DNA from: Haloflavibacter putidus
GTDB lineage: Bacteria; Bacteroidota; Bacteroidia; Flavobacteriales; Flavobacteriaceae
NCBI RefSeq assembly: GCF_006546625.1
Contig: NZ_VIAR01000007.1
Span: forward strand, 1-64,000
Length of the DNA: 64,000 nucleotides
Reading direction: 5' to 3'
Numbering within the stretch: the first letter of the stretch is position 1; each line of letters begins with the position of its first letter. The notes under the pieces are model-generated. The model was not told the DNA's origin, ran no database searches, and saw nothing but the letters and a program-made list of their open reading frames with translations. Below are positions 25,230-33,690 of the stretch, one piece after another. Both the position numbers and the translations under genes were made by a program.

Positions 25230-25601
25230 TCAAGGCTTTACGCAATGGGCTTTTTGTACATATACAGTTTTTTTAATAGTTACTTTTAAGCGTCTTTTTT
25301 TGCGTAATATTTGTGCTCTTGTGATGATTTTGGGCTGCGGTAGGACGGAGTTGTTTTGTTTTTTTGTTACCGCTGCAGAAAATATGCTTGTAGTATTTTG
25401 CGTATAAGGCAATGAGGTTTCATCTTTTTTTACTTGTGTAAAATAAAACCTATTTGATTCTTTCCAGTTTTCTATCTTAAAACTCTGCAAATAAGAAACT
25501 CCTATAATGCAAATTAGAAAAGCAAAAAAAAGAACACCTATCACACTAGTGAAAGGTGTTTTTAGAAGTAGTTTTACTTTATTTGAACGTATAAATAACA
25601 A
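25230..25601 (-). CDS. Hypothetical single-span membrane protein
   Basis: 123-residue open frame with one membrane span near the N-terminus (TSVIGVLFFAFLICIIGVSY) and a basic C-terminal tail (ITRAQILRKKRRLKVTIKK). I do not recognise a family. The only start available is TTG at 25601; no ATG lies in the first 100 codons. A hairpin with a T8 run, looking like an intrinsic terminator on the coding strand, lies inside codons about 14-26 (25524-25560). Either the gene is regulated or not real. The flanking gaps (24994-25229 and 25602-25828) hold no gene; the latter has a small GGTTTTCC/GGAAAAACC hairpin at 25633-25653. Confidence 0.4.
   Translation of the reverse strand: MLFIRSNKVKLLLKTPFTSVIGVLFFAFLICIIGVSYLQSFKIENWKESNRFYFTQVKKDETSLPYTQNTTSIFSAAVTKKQNNSVLPQPKIITRAQILRKKRRLKVTIKKTVYVQKAHCVKP
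25524..25560 (-). terminator. Terminator-like hairpin inside a hypothetical gene
   Basis: On the minus strand AACACCTTTCAC, loop TAGT, GTGATAGGTGTT (25560-25533), one mismatch in a 12-bp stem, followed by C and eight T (25531-25524). A textbook intrinsic terminator shape, but it lies about 40 nt inside the reading frame starting at 25601. Confidence 0.6.
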
Positions 25602-25828
25602 AAATCAGCGATATTTTTATTTGGCTTAGTTTGGTTTTCCCTAAGGAAAAACCCTTTGGTTTCTTCTAAGTGATGCAATCTATTAAAGCTTAAGCGTTTA
25701 TAAAATACCCTGAAAAAGGTATATTAGCAGCGTTTTATTTTTAAATGGTGATGGTTTTTGCCAAAGCAATTTCGGCTAACGGATACAGTTAGTAATAACT
25801 TTTTCTTTAGAGAATTACACTTAGTTTT

Positions 25829-26629
25829 TTAAATACTTATTAAACCTTCCGCCAAGCAAATACTAACCAAATGCGTGGAGTTTTGGCAATCTACTTTACG
25901 TAACATATTTTTTTTATGCGTATGTACAGTGTGTTTAGAAATATGTAAAGATTCTGCAATTTGCTTTACATTTTTTCCAATTGCTAATTCTTTTACAATA
26001 TCTAACTCTCTTTTAGTAAATAAATTACTTAGATTTTTAGTCTGTTTTAAATGCTTGCCATCTAAATCTCTAACACTGCTCTTTACATTATAGTAAGACG
26101 GTCCGCCATTTATGTTTATAAAGGAGACATCGTTAGAGTTTTTTAGGTATAGATGCGAAATGTCACTATGAATGCTAAATACGTGTACAAAACGGCCTTC
26201 TTCGCCCATCGAAAGAACACTTGCTTGATGAAGCATAAGCCTTTTTGTTCCCTCATAAGTTTTACATTTGTAGGTATAACAAATTTTATAATCAAGTTGT
26301 TCTTCTGGCTTTAAAAAGTTTAAAAAAAAGCTCTGTATTATTTGTTCTTTTTTCTGAACGGCATCTATTTCTTCTGGTAACACCAAGGCCAATAATTTTT
26401 CTAAATTGACTTGTGAAGGTTCCTCTCCGGTAAAATCTTTTACGCTATCGGATATGAATTCTAATTCTAACGTATGAAAATTGGCAATGTAATAATAAGA
26501 GTTTCCGGGAGCCATCAAACCGGCCATACGTTTAAAGTATTCTGGGGTTTTATACTTTCTGGATTTCGAAATCTTTTCGCTATACGTAGATTTCCAATAT
26601 TCTTTTACTTTATAGAAAGAATCTGCCAT
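25829..26629 (-). CDS. PAS-like/LuxR-type transcriptional regulator
   Basis: 266 residues from ATG 26629 (a TTG at 26686 would add 19 residues). The N-terminal two thirds look like a PAS-type sensor (YYYIANFHTLELEFISDSVK, a ligand-sensing fold), without a receiver-domain Asp pattern. The C-terminal 65 residues are a LuxR helix-turn-helix: FTKRELDIVKELAIGKNVKQ, IAESLHISKHTVHTHKKNML. Such stand-alone sensor-LuxR proteins are common in Bacteroidota. Divergent from the HMG-CoA lyase gene (279 bp AT-rich gap). Target genes unknown. Confidence 0.85.
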   Translation of the reverse strand: MADSFYKVKEYWKSTYSEKISKSRKYKTPEYFKRMAGLMAPGNSYYYIANFHTLELEFISDSVKDFTGEEPSQVNLEKLLALVLPEEIDAVQKKEQIIQSFFLNFLKPEEQLDYKICYTYKCKTYEGTKRLMLHQASVLSMGEEGRFVHVFSIHSDISHLYLKNSNDVSFININGGPSYYNVKSSVRDLDGKHLKQTKNLSNLFTKRELDIVKELAIGKNVKQIAESLHISKHTVHTHKKNMLRKVDCQNSTHLVSICLAEGLISI

Positions 26630-26895
26630 TGTTAATTTTAATGAATAATAATCTATTTGGCTAAAATAGTAAATTAACCGTATCAATTAGTGTATTTTTT
26701 TATAAAATTAGTTGCTTGTAGTTATTGTTATTACTAAAAATTTAAATACTGGTGCAATAGCGCTTAGGTATATTAGCCATTCTTTACTTTTTAATAATTA
26801 TATTTTTTATTTTTATTAGGTCTCTGCATTGCTTTTTCTAATTTTTGAAGTTTAAAAATAGTCTAAACCATTTTTATTTTTACCAATCGAAACTG

Positions 26896-26903
26896 TATCT
26901 TTG
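26896..26903 (+). promoter_or_regulatory. Promoter -7 box TATCTTTG; leaderless start likely
   Basis: Exact TAnnTTTG match ending only 5 nt before the ATG at 26909. With the usual box-to-start distance, transcription would begin at or next to the start codon. Confidence 0.65.
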
Positions 26904-26908
26904 GCCCT

Positions 26909-27772
26909 ATGGATAAAATCAAGTTTATAGAATGTCCAAGAGATGCTATGCAAGGCATCAAAGACTTTATTCCAACTCAAAAAAAGATTGAATATATACA
27001 AGCGCTTTTGCGTTGTGGTTTTGATACGATAGATTTTGGGAGTTTTGTTTCGCCAAAGGCAATTCCACAAATGAAAGACACTAAAGAAGTCTTGGCAGGT
27101 TTAGATTTATCTGCTACCAAAAGTGAGCTTTTAGCAATTGTAGCAAATTTACGTGGGGCACAAGATGCGGTAAAACATCCTGAGATAGATTACTTGGGTT
27201 ACCCTTTTTCGATTTCCGAAAATTTCCAGATGCGCAATACGCATAAAACTATTGCAGAGTCGGTAGAGATTTTACAGCAAATTATAGATTTAGCGCATAA
27301 ACACAATAAAAAAGTAGTAGCTTATTTGTCTATGGGTTTTGGCAATCCGTACGGCGATCCTTGGAATGTAGACATAGTGGGAGAGTGGACAGAGAAACTG
27401 GCGAAAATGGGTGTAGAAATTTTATCGCTCTCCGATACGGTTGGCGGTTCTGATGCTGAAACTATTTCTTATTTGTTTTCCAATTTGATTCCGCAATATC
27501 CAGAGGTAGAATTTGGCGCACATCTACACACTACCCCAAGCGCTTGGCACGAAAAAATAGATGCAGCCTATAAAGCAGGTTGTAAAAGGTTTGATGGTGC
27601 TATACAGGGTTTTGGCGGTTGCCCAATGGCAAAGGATGAACTTACCGGCAATATGCCAACAGAGAAAATGCTAAGTTATTTTAATCAGACCAAGGCCGAA
27701 ACCACAATAAAAATGACCAGTTTTGAAGCCGCATATAACGAAGCTTCTAAGATTTTTAATGCTTACCATTAA
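26909..27772 (+). CDS. Hydroxymethylglutaryl-CoA lyase
   Basis: 287 residues. Cleaves 3-hydroxy-3-methylglutaryl-CoA to acetyl-CoA and acetoacetate at the end of leucine breakdown. HMGL-like TIM barrel with ECPRDAMQGIKDFIPTQKKI at the start (the Arg and Asp of the active site), FGSFVSPKAIPQM, LSLSDTVGGSD, FGAHLHTTPSAW and a C-terminal GAIQGFGGCPMAKDELTGNM carrying the active-site Cys loop. It fits the leucine dehydrogenase gene at 17914 as the opposite end of the same pathway, though the genes are far apart. Nine bases precede the ATG of the histidine kinase gene. Confidence 0.92.
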   Translation: MDKIKFIECPRDAMQGIKDFIPTQKKIEYIQALLRCGFDTIDFGSFVSPKAIPQMKDTKEVLAGLDLSATKSELLAIVANLRGAQDAVKHPEIDYLGYPFSISENFQMRNTHKTIAESVEILQQIIDLAHKHNKKVVAYLSMGFGNPYGDPWNVDIVGEWTEKLAKMGVEILSLSDTVGGSDAETISYLFSNLIPQYPEVEFGAHLHTTPSAWHEKIDAAYKAGCKRFDGAIQGFGGCPMAKDELTGNMPTEKMLSYFNQTKAETTIKMTSFEAAYNEASKIFNAYH

Positions 27773-27781
27773 TTGTTGTAT

Positions 27782-29608
27782 ATGGTTATTGAGGCTAAGT
27801 TTTGGGTTAAATTTGCTGTAATTAGCTTTTTTCTTTTTCAAAACCTTCAAATTTGGTGTCAAGCAAAAGACTCTAGTTTTTACTATGTAGCCAAGTCCAC
27901 CAAGCTTTATAAAGAGAGTCCGCAAAAAGCCTTGGTTTACCTTCAGAAGGCAGAAGAACTCTTAAAGCAATATCCCAATGATAGTTTGGAAGCAATGACC
28001 TTAAAAAATTACGCTGCCATTTATTATGTAAAGGGTCAATATGCCAAATCGTTTAAATTTTCTGAAAAAGCTTTAGAAAAGTTTCGGGTTATTGACGATT
28101 TATATAATATTAGTCTTGCATATAATGGTTTGGGTTTGGTACAGCAAGCTCTAGGTAGGCACGGGCAGGCTATAGATTATTTTATTCAGGCCCAAAATGT
28201 GCAACCGGAAGAAAAGGCTGTTTTTTCTTTAAATCTTGGTATCTCTTATTTTTATTTAAACGATTTTGAAAATGCAAAAACGCATTATTTAAAAGCCCAA
28301 GAAAATATTACAGACAAAGCCAATCATATCTACATTAATACGTTAAGCAGATTGGCGCAACTAGAATATAAAGCGGGTAATTTTTGGAAAGCCGAAAAGG
28401 AATATTTGGCTGTTTTAAAAGATACAAACACAACCAATTGGGAAAAAGCTTTTGTTTCTTTTGGTTTAGCCGAAGTTTATTTGGCGCAAGAAAAATTAGA
28501 TTCAGCAATAGAATACGCCAGTAAAGCAAAAGAGTTGTCAGCTTCTATGCAAGCTACATGGGATTTAAAGCGCAGTACAGAAATATTGGCAAGAGCGCAG
28601 AGAAAAAAAGGTAATTTTGTAGAAGCTTTTGAGAATTTGGACCAGTATATCCAGCTCAAAGATTCTTTGTTCAATAAAGAGCAAGCAGAAATTGTAGGTT
28701 TGCTGCAGTTAAATTTGAAAGAAAGCGAAAATAAGCTGTTGCAGCAAAAAAATGAATTGGCACAAGAACAATTGCACTTTAAAAACATAGTAATATTTTT
28801 TGGAGTCATCTTGTTTGGTACCGTGTTGGTTTTTTTATATAAATACAGAAAAATCAGTAAAGAAAGAGAAGGATTAATTGCAGAACTAAGCTCGAAAAAC
28901 GATAAATTAAGCGCAATAGACAGCAACCGAAATAAATTATTCTCAATTGTTTCTCACGATGTACGCTCTCCCATAGCTTCTATGACGCAATTAATGGATG
29001 AAGCCATACTGACTAACTTATCGGCAGAGGAAAGGGAAGAAACCTTTAAATTAATGCGATTGCAATTGAACGAAACCTCCAGAATGTTAAACAATCTTTT
29101 GGTTTGGGCCAACAATCAGATTAAAGGCAAAATAGAGCCACAAATGAAAAAGATAGATGTAGTGCAAGAGATGCAAGCTATTCTAAAGGTTTATCAAATA
29201 CCCATAAATTATAAAAACATTCATCTTAAGCATAACATTCCGGTTACGCCCGTTACTATAAAAGCAGATGTGGCGCAACTGCACGTTGTGTTTCATAATT
29301 TACTTAGTAATGCTTTAAAATACACCTCAAAAAACAAAGCTACCATAGTTGATTATGCGGTAGAAAACAACAAAGTAATTATAGCAATAAGTAACGAGGG
29401 TAGCGTGATTACCCAAGAAACAAAAAAGATTATTTTAGCGAAAGAACAAGATTTTGCGGTAGAATTAGCTGTTAATGACGAATCCGGATTCGGACTCGGT
29501 TTTCAATTGGTTAGAAAATACCTGGCAATAAATAATGCCGAGATTAAAATTGAAGGCATTGCCAATTATGGCACTGTCGTAAAATTAATTTTTGATCAAG
29601 CAGAATAG
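27782..29608 (+). CDS. TPR-containing sensor histidine kinase with degenerate G1 box
   Basis: About 608 residues from ATG 27782 (two upstream in-frame TTG codons exist). Signal peptide or signal anchor at the N-terminus, a periplasmic array of TPR units (about 35-290, for example AYNGLGLVQQALGRHGQAID), a coiled-coil-like segment, one membrane span (IVIFFGVILFGTVLVFLYKY, about 336-355), then HisKA with the phosphoacceptor His about 392 in LFSIVSHDVRSPIASM and the ATPase domain with N box HNLLSNALKYTS and G2 box SGFGLGFQLV. The G1 position reads SNEGSVI instead of the usual DxGxG: the ATP-contacting Asp is Asn. Whether it still autophosphorylates is open. Co-directional with HMG-CoA lyase, 9 bp apart; no response regulator is adjacent. 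Confidence 0.88.
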   Translation: MVIEAKFWVKFAVISFFLFQNLQIWCQAKDSSFYYVAKSTKLYKESPQKALVYLQKAEELLKQYPNDSLEAMTLKNYAAIYYVKGQYAKSFKFSEKALEKFRVIDDLYNISLAYNGLGLVQQALGRHGQAIDYFIQAQNVQPEEKAVFSLNLGISYFYLNDFENAKTHYLKAQENITDKANHIYINTLSRLAQLEYKAGNFWKAEKEYLAVLKDTNTTNWEKAFVSFGLAEVYLAQEKLDSAIEYASKAKELSASMQATWDLKRSTEILARAQRKKGNFVEAFENLDQYIQLKDSLFNKEQAEIVGLLQLNLKESENKLLQQKNELAQEQLHFKNIVIFFGVILFGTVLVFLYKYRKISKEREGLIAELSSKNDKLSAIDSNRNKLFSIVSHDVRSPIASMTQLMDEAILTNLSAEEREETFKLMRLQLNETSRMLNNLLVWANNQIKGKIEPQMKKIDVVQEMQAILKVYQIPINYKNIHLKHNIPVTPVTIKADVAQLHVVFHNLLSNALKYTSKNKATIVDYAVENNKVIIAISNEGSVITQETKKIILAKEQDFAVELAVNDESGFGLGFQLVRKYLAINNAEIKIEGIANYGTVVKLIFDQAE

Positions 29609-29852
29609 CAGTTAAAATGCAGACCAAACTTCCTGCTGCGTAAAAACAACGTTAAATTCCGTAAAGCGTGCTTATTAAACTACCGGTTAAGTAAGTTAAT
29701 TCTAAAAGAATAGAAATTTCAACTGAGTCATTTCCGTAAAAAAGTTAATCTTATTTAAAATAAATAAAAATAAAGTTTGGTTGTGGGAAACATATCTTTT
29801 AAATTTGCCGCCAGAAATCAAACTATTTTTACTAAATCTAAATAAGACAAAA

Positions 29853-31067
29853 ATGAAAAAATTTCTATTCCCTATTATATGTTTTGCCAGCGTACTGGTT
29901 TCATGTTCTAGCGACGACGATAATGTAATAGAGCCGGAAGGGGGCAATCCGGTAGACGTACCGGAAAACTATAGCTTTGAAAGAGACGGAGCTTCTACAG
30001 TAAGTTATGATGGACAAATTACCAGAATTGCAATGGCAAAAGAATTAAAATCTGCTTTTAGTAATTTTGATGCGCTTACAGAAAATCGCTTACCCAATAT
30101 GTTTTCTAATGAAAATAATCCTTTTGATGCAGCAGAATTAAATAATTCTTCAAAAAGCATAAAAAGCAAGGTGGCAGCTTCTAAAGATTATTTTAATACT
30201 AATACTTCAGAATCTGCGGCTATAAAAGCAGAGTTTGAATCTTGGATGCAAGGACAATATAACGATGTTTTTGCCAATAGAAATACACAAGCTACTGCTG
30301 GAGTTGCAGGGCAAATTGCAGATGGTAGTAAAACCAGATATATTAGCGGTAAAGGTCTAGAATACAATCAAATGTATGCAAAGAGCTTAATGGGAGCATT
30401 ATTGGCAGACCAAATGCTTAATAATTACTTATCTCCAGCAGTTTTAGATGAAGGAGACAATAGAGTAAATAACGATACAGATGTAACCGAAGAAGGAAAA
30501 AACTACACGACAATGGAGCATAAGTGGGATGAGGCTTACGGTTATTTATACGGAGACAGCAGCGTACCTACCGAAAATCCAATGAGTGTTTTAGAAAATA
30601 ACGACGATAGTTTTCTATTCCATTATTTGGCTAAAGTAGCTGCAGACGATGATTTCTCTAGCATTGCGCAAGAAACTTTTGATGCCTTTAAAAAAGGAAG
30701 AGCAGCTATTGCTCAAAATAATTATGAAGTACGTGATGCACAAGCCAATATTATAAAAGAGAATATTTCTCTTATCTTTGCGGTTAGAGCTATACATTAT
30801 TTTCAGGGAGGAAAAGAAGCTATAGCAAATACCCAAATGGGGTCTGCTTTTCACCAACTTTCTGAAGGTATAGGCTTTATGTACAGCATACGTTTTTCTA
30901 AAAATCCTGCTACCGGACAACCCTATATGAGCGCAGCAGAATTAGATACTTATAAAAACGAGTTGTTAGAAGGTAATGGTTTTTGGTCTGTATCTGGAGA
31001 AAAATTAGATGAGATCTCACAAGCCATTGCAGACGCTTACGGAATTACCGTAAATCAAGTAGATTAA
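29853..31067 (+). CDS. DUF4856 surface-type lipoprotein
   Basis: 404 residues from ATG 29853. Lipoprotein signal MKKFLFPIICFASVLVSCSS with the acylated Cys directly followed by Ser-Ser-Asp-Asp-Asp, an acidic context resembling the lipoprotein surface-export signal of Bacteroidota. The mature part is helical, with YSFERDGASTVSYDGQITRI typical of DUF4856. In known genomes such genes travel with imelysin lipoproteins and TonB receptors. First gene of the four-gene cluster ending at 36109; the 244-bp gap upstream is AT-rich and contains a TTCCGTAAAG word (29657-29666). Confidence 0.85.
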   Translation: MKKFLFPIICFASVLVSCSSDDDNVIEPEGGNPVDVPENYSFERDGASTVSYDGQITRIAMAKELKSAFSNFDALTENRLPNMFSNENNPFDAAELNNSSKSIKSKVAASKDYFNTNTSESAAIKAEFESWMQGQYNDVFANRNTQATAGVAGQIADGSKTRYISGKGLEYNQMYAKSLMGALLADQMLNNYLSPAVLDEGDNRVNNDTDVTEEGKNYTTMEHKWDEAYGYLYGDSSVPTENPMSVLENNDDSFLFHYLAKVAADDDFSSIAQETFDAFKKGRAAIAQNNYEVRDAQANIIKENISLIFAVRAIHYFQGGKEAIANTQMGSAFHQLSEGIGFMYSIRFSKNPATGQPYMSAAELDTYKNELLEGNGFWSVSGEKLDEISQAIADAYGITVNQVD

Positions 31068-31102
31068 CAATTTTTTTTATCGCTTTAAGTAAATAAAAAT
31101 TA

Positions 31103-31172
31103 AACTGTCTCAATAATTTGGTAAATAAGCCTTTCGCCGGAAATTACTCAAGGAAATATTATTGAGACAGTT
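31103..31172. repeat. 15-bp perfect inverted repeat between DUF4856 and imelysin genes
   Basis: AACTGTCTCAATAAT (31103-31117) and its exact inverse ATTATTGAGACAGTT (31158-31172) enclose 40 nt that include CCTTTCGCCGGAAA. No T-run follows on the plus strand, and the right arm ends 17 nt before the imelysin ATG (31190), so the stem would sit just ahead of its ribosome-binding region. Confidence 0.85.
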
Positions 31173-31189
31173 ACCTAAATTCAGAACCT

Positions 31190-32308
31190 ATGAAGAAGTT
31201 TATTTTGTTATTTTTCACCTTAAGTTTTTTGCTGGTTTCCTGTAAAGATGATGATTCTAGTACAGATACCAATCAAGATTCATTTGATAGGGGAGCAATG
31301 CTTACCCATTGGGCAGATAATATAATTATTCCTTCGTATGCTAATTTTGCAAATTCTGCTGCTGTTTTTCGTACATCTGCAGAGGTGTTTTTAGAAAACC
31401 CTAGCGTAAGCAATTTAGAGAATCTACGAGAAGATTATAAAGCGGCTTATATAGATTTTCAAAGCGTTTCCATGTTTGAAATTGGCCCGGCAGAAACCAT
31501 TGGTTTTCGCGGATTTATGAATACATATCCAACCAATGCAACTGCAATTGAAAATATAATACAGAGTTTTGAAACGCCAAACCTAGAATTGCCTTCCAGC
31601 AGAGATGCGCAAGGATTTCCGGCAACAGATTATCTTTTGTACGGCATTGCAGATAGCGATGCTGCTATAGTAGATAAATACCTAAATGGCGACCAAGCTA
31701 CGTCTTACAAAACCTATTTAGACAAGGTTAGTAAACGCATAAAAGATTTAAGCGCTTTAGTGTTGAACGATTGGAATGATGCTTATAGAGACGATTTTGT
31801 AAGTAACACAAGTTCATCTTCAACCGGTTCTGTAGATAGGCTGGCAAACGATTTTATTATTCATTTTGAAAAATATATACGCAGTGCTAAAGTAGGAATA
31901 CCGGCAGGTGTTTTTTCCGGAAACAAAGAACCACAAACGGTAGAATCTTATTACAATCCTACTTTATCTAAAAGCCTGCTTAAAGAAGCACTACTTGCCA
32001 GTAAAGATTTCTTTATAGGAAAATCTTTTGGACAGAATACCAATGGTCCTAGTTTTAAAGATTATTTAGATTATATGGATGCGATAAAGGAAACCGAGTC
32101 TCTTTCAGATTTAATCTTAAATAAATACCAAGAGAATGAAAATAGGGTAGAAGAATTGCAAGATAATTTATTGTCAGAAGTGCAAAATAATAATACTAAG
32201 ATGTTAGACACTTACGACAGCTTGCAAGAAAATGTAATATTGCTAAAAATAGATATGCTGCAAGCTTTATCTATTAGTGTAGATTATGTAGATACAGATG
32301 GCGATTAA
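31190..32308 (+). CDS. Imelysin-family lipoprotein with altered GxHxxE motif
   Basis: 372 residues. Lipoprotein signal MKKFILLFFTLSFLLVSC followed by Lys-Asp-Asp-Asp, again a surface-export-like context. The remainder is an all-helical imelysin (M75) protein, a family linked to iron uptake in bacteria. The diagnostic GxHxxE motif is changed: the segment reads GFPATDYLLYG, so His is Pro and Glu is Asp, while the following LL-G pattern is kept. Another conserved segment is FEIGPAETIGFRGFMNTYP. Ends 17 bp before the next gene. Confidence 0.88.
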   Translation: MKKFILLFFTLSFLLVSCKDDDSSTDTNQDSFDRGAMLTHWADNIIIPSYANFANSAAVFRTSAEVFLENPSVSNLENLREDYKAAYIDFQSVSMFEIGPAETIGFRGFMNTYPTNATAIENIIQSFETPNLELPSSRDAQGFPATDYLLYGIADSDAAIVDKYLNGDQATSYKTYLDKVSKRIKDLSALVLNDWNDAYRDDFVSNTSSSSTGSVDRLANDFIIHFEKYIRSAKVGIPAGVFSGNKEPQTVESYYNPTLSKSLLKEALLASKDFFIGKSFGQNTNGPSFKDYLDYMDAIKETESLSDLILNKYQENENRVEELQDNLLSEVQNNNTKMLDTYDSLQENVILLKIDMLQALSISVDYVDTDGD

Positions 32309-32325
32309 CTTTTAAAAGAACGAAG

Positions 32326-33690
32326 ATGTTCGCTGCTGTTCATAATTATTCCAAAAAAAATACGAGTGCTGCCCCCTTGGCAGTATTTCGTATTTTTTTT
32401 GGAATAATGATGAGTGTAAGCATTGTAAGGTTTTGGTTAAACGGTTGGATAGACAAACTATACATTCAACCAAAATTTTTCTTTTCTTATTATAATTTCG
32501 AATGGGTAAAACCTTTGGGCGTTTATACCTATTTACTTTTTATAATTTGTGGCCTTTCTGCTTTGGCTGTAGCTATCGGCTATCGGTATAGATGGGCTAT
32601 CTTGATTTTCTTTCTGAGTTTTACTTATATAGAGTTAATGGACAAAACAACCTATTTAAACCATTACTATTTTATAAGTATCCTCAGTTTTTTAATGTTG
32701 TTTTTACCTGCTTCCGCACACTTTTCGGTAGATGCGTATAAAAATCCGCGTAAAGCATACCAGAAAATACCATTGTGGTGCATACATAGTATTCAGTTAT
32801 TAATGGCTATTGTATATTTTTACGCAGGTTTGGCAAAAATAAATTCCGATTGGCTTTTGGAAGCAATGCCGTTAAAAATTTGGTTGCCGTCCAAATACGA
32901 TATTCCGTTCTTGGGAGATTTACTGCAACAAACCTGGATGCATTATACCTTTAGTTGGGCGGGAATGTTGTATGATTTGTCCATTCCGTTTTTGCTTTTA
33001 TACCGTCCCACAAGAAAATTTGCCTTTGCTATAGTTGTAATCTTTCATGTGCTAACCAGAATTTTATTTCCCATTGGTATGTTTCCGTTTATAATGATAG
33101 TTAGCGCAACCATTTTCTTTGACAGTAAAGTGCATAAAAACATATTGATAAAAATTAGCGCTATACTAAAAGTGCCTTATTCTGCAATGCAAAATGCTAA
33201 GGTTTTTAGCTATTCAGCAACTAAGAAAAAAATCATATTACCTGTAATTGGATTATTTTTTATTATTCAATTGCTTTTTCCTTGGCGGTATTTGACCTAT
33301 CCAAATGAGTTGTTTTGGACAGAAGAAGGCTTTAGATTTTCTTGGCGTGTAATGCTTATGGAAAAAGCCGGTTATGCCCAATTTAAAATTGTAAACGGAG
33401 AAACCGGAAAAACTTTTTATGTAGATAACACCGATTTTTTAAGCAGTTTTCAGGAAAAACAAATGTCTTTTCAACCAGACTTTATATTAGAATATGCACA
33501 TTTTTTAGGCAAGCATTTTGCAAGCCAAGGGCACGAAAACTTAGAGGTTTATGTAGAAAGCTATGTTGCCTTAAACGGTCGTAAAAGCCAGCCTTATATA
33601 AATCCTGATATTAATTTACTAGAGGTAAAAGATTCTTTTTTACCTAAAACTTTTATACTTCCTTTTTATGATGAAATTAAAGGACTTTAA
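32326..33690 (+). CDS. HTTM / vitamin K-dependent gamma-carboxylase-like membrane protein
   Basis: 454 residues with about seven hydrophobic spans and a C-terminal soluble part. Similarity to gamma-glutamyl carboxylase runs along the whole chain as I recall it: MDKTTYLNHYYFISILSF, the catalytic-base region YFYAGLAKINSDWLLEA with Lys171 at the place of human Lys218, FRFSWRVMLMEKAGYAQFKI, and a C-terminal YVALNGRKSQPYINPDINLL. This is therefore more than the shared HTTM membrane core. In Leptospira a related protein was shown to epoxidise vitamin K without carboxylating. No obvious gamma-carboxylated substrate is encoded nearby. Overlaps the next gene by 23 bp. Confidence 0.85.
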   Translation: MFAAVHNYSKKNTSAAPLAVFRIFFGIMMSVSIVRFWLNGWIDKLYIQPKFFFSYYNFEWVKPLGVYTYLLFIICGLSALAVAIGYRYRWAILIFFLSFTYIELMDKTTYLNHYYFISILSFLMLFLPASAHFSVDAYKNPRKAYQKIPLWCIHSIQLLMAIVYFYAGLAKINSDWLLEAMPLKIWLPSKYDIPFLGDLLQQTWMHYTFSWAGMLYDLSIPFLLLYRPTRKFAFAIVVIFHVLTRILFPIGMFPFIMIVSATIFFDSKVHKNILIKISAILKVPYSAMQNAKVFSYSATKKKIILPVIGLFFIIQLLFPWRYLTYPNELFWTEEGFRFSWRVMLMEKAGYAQFKIVNGETGKTFYVDNTDFLSSFQEKQMSFQPDFILEYAHFLGKHFASQGHENLEVYVESYVALNGRKSQPYINPDINLLEVKDSFLPKTFILPFYDEIKGL

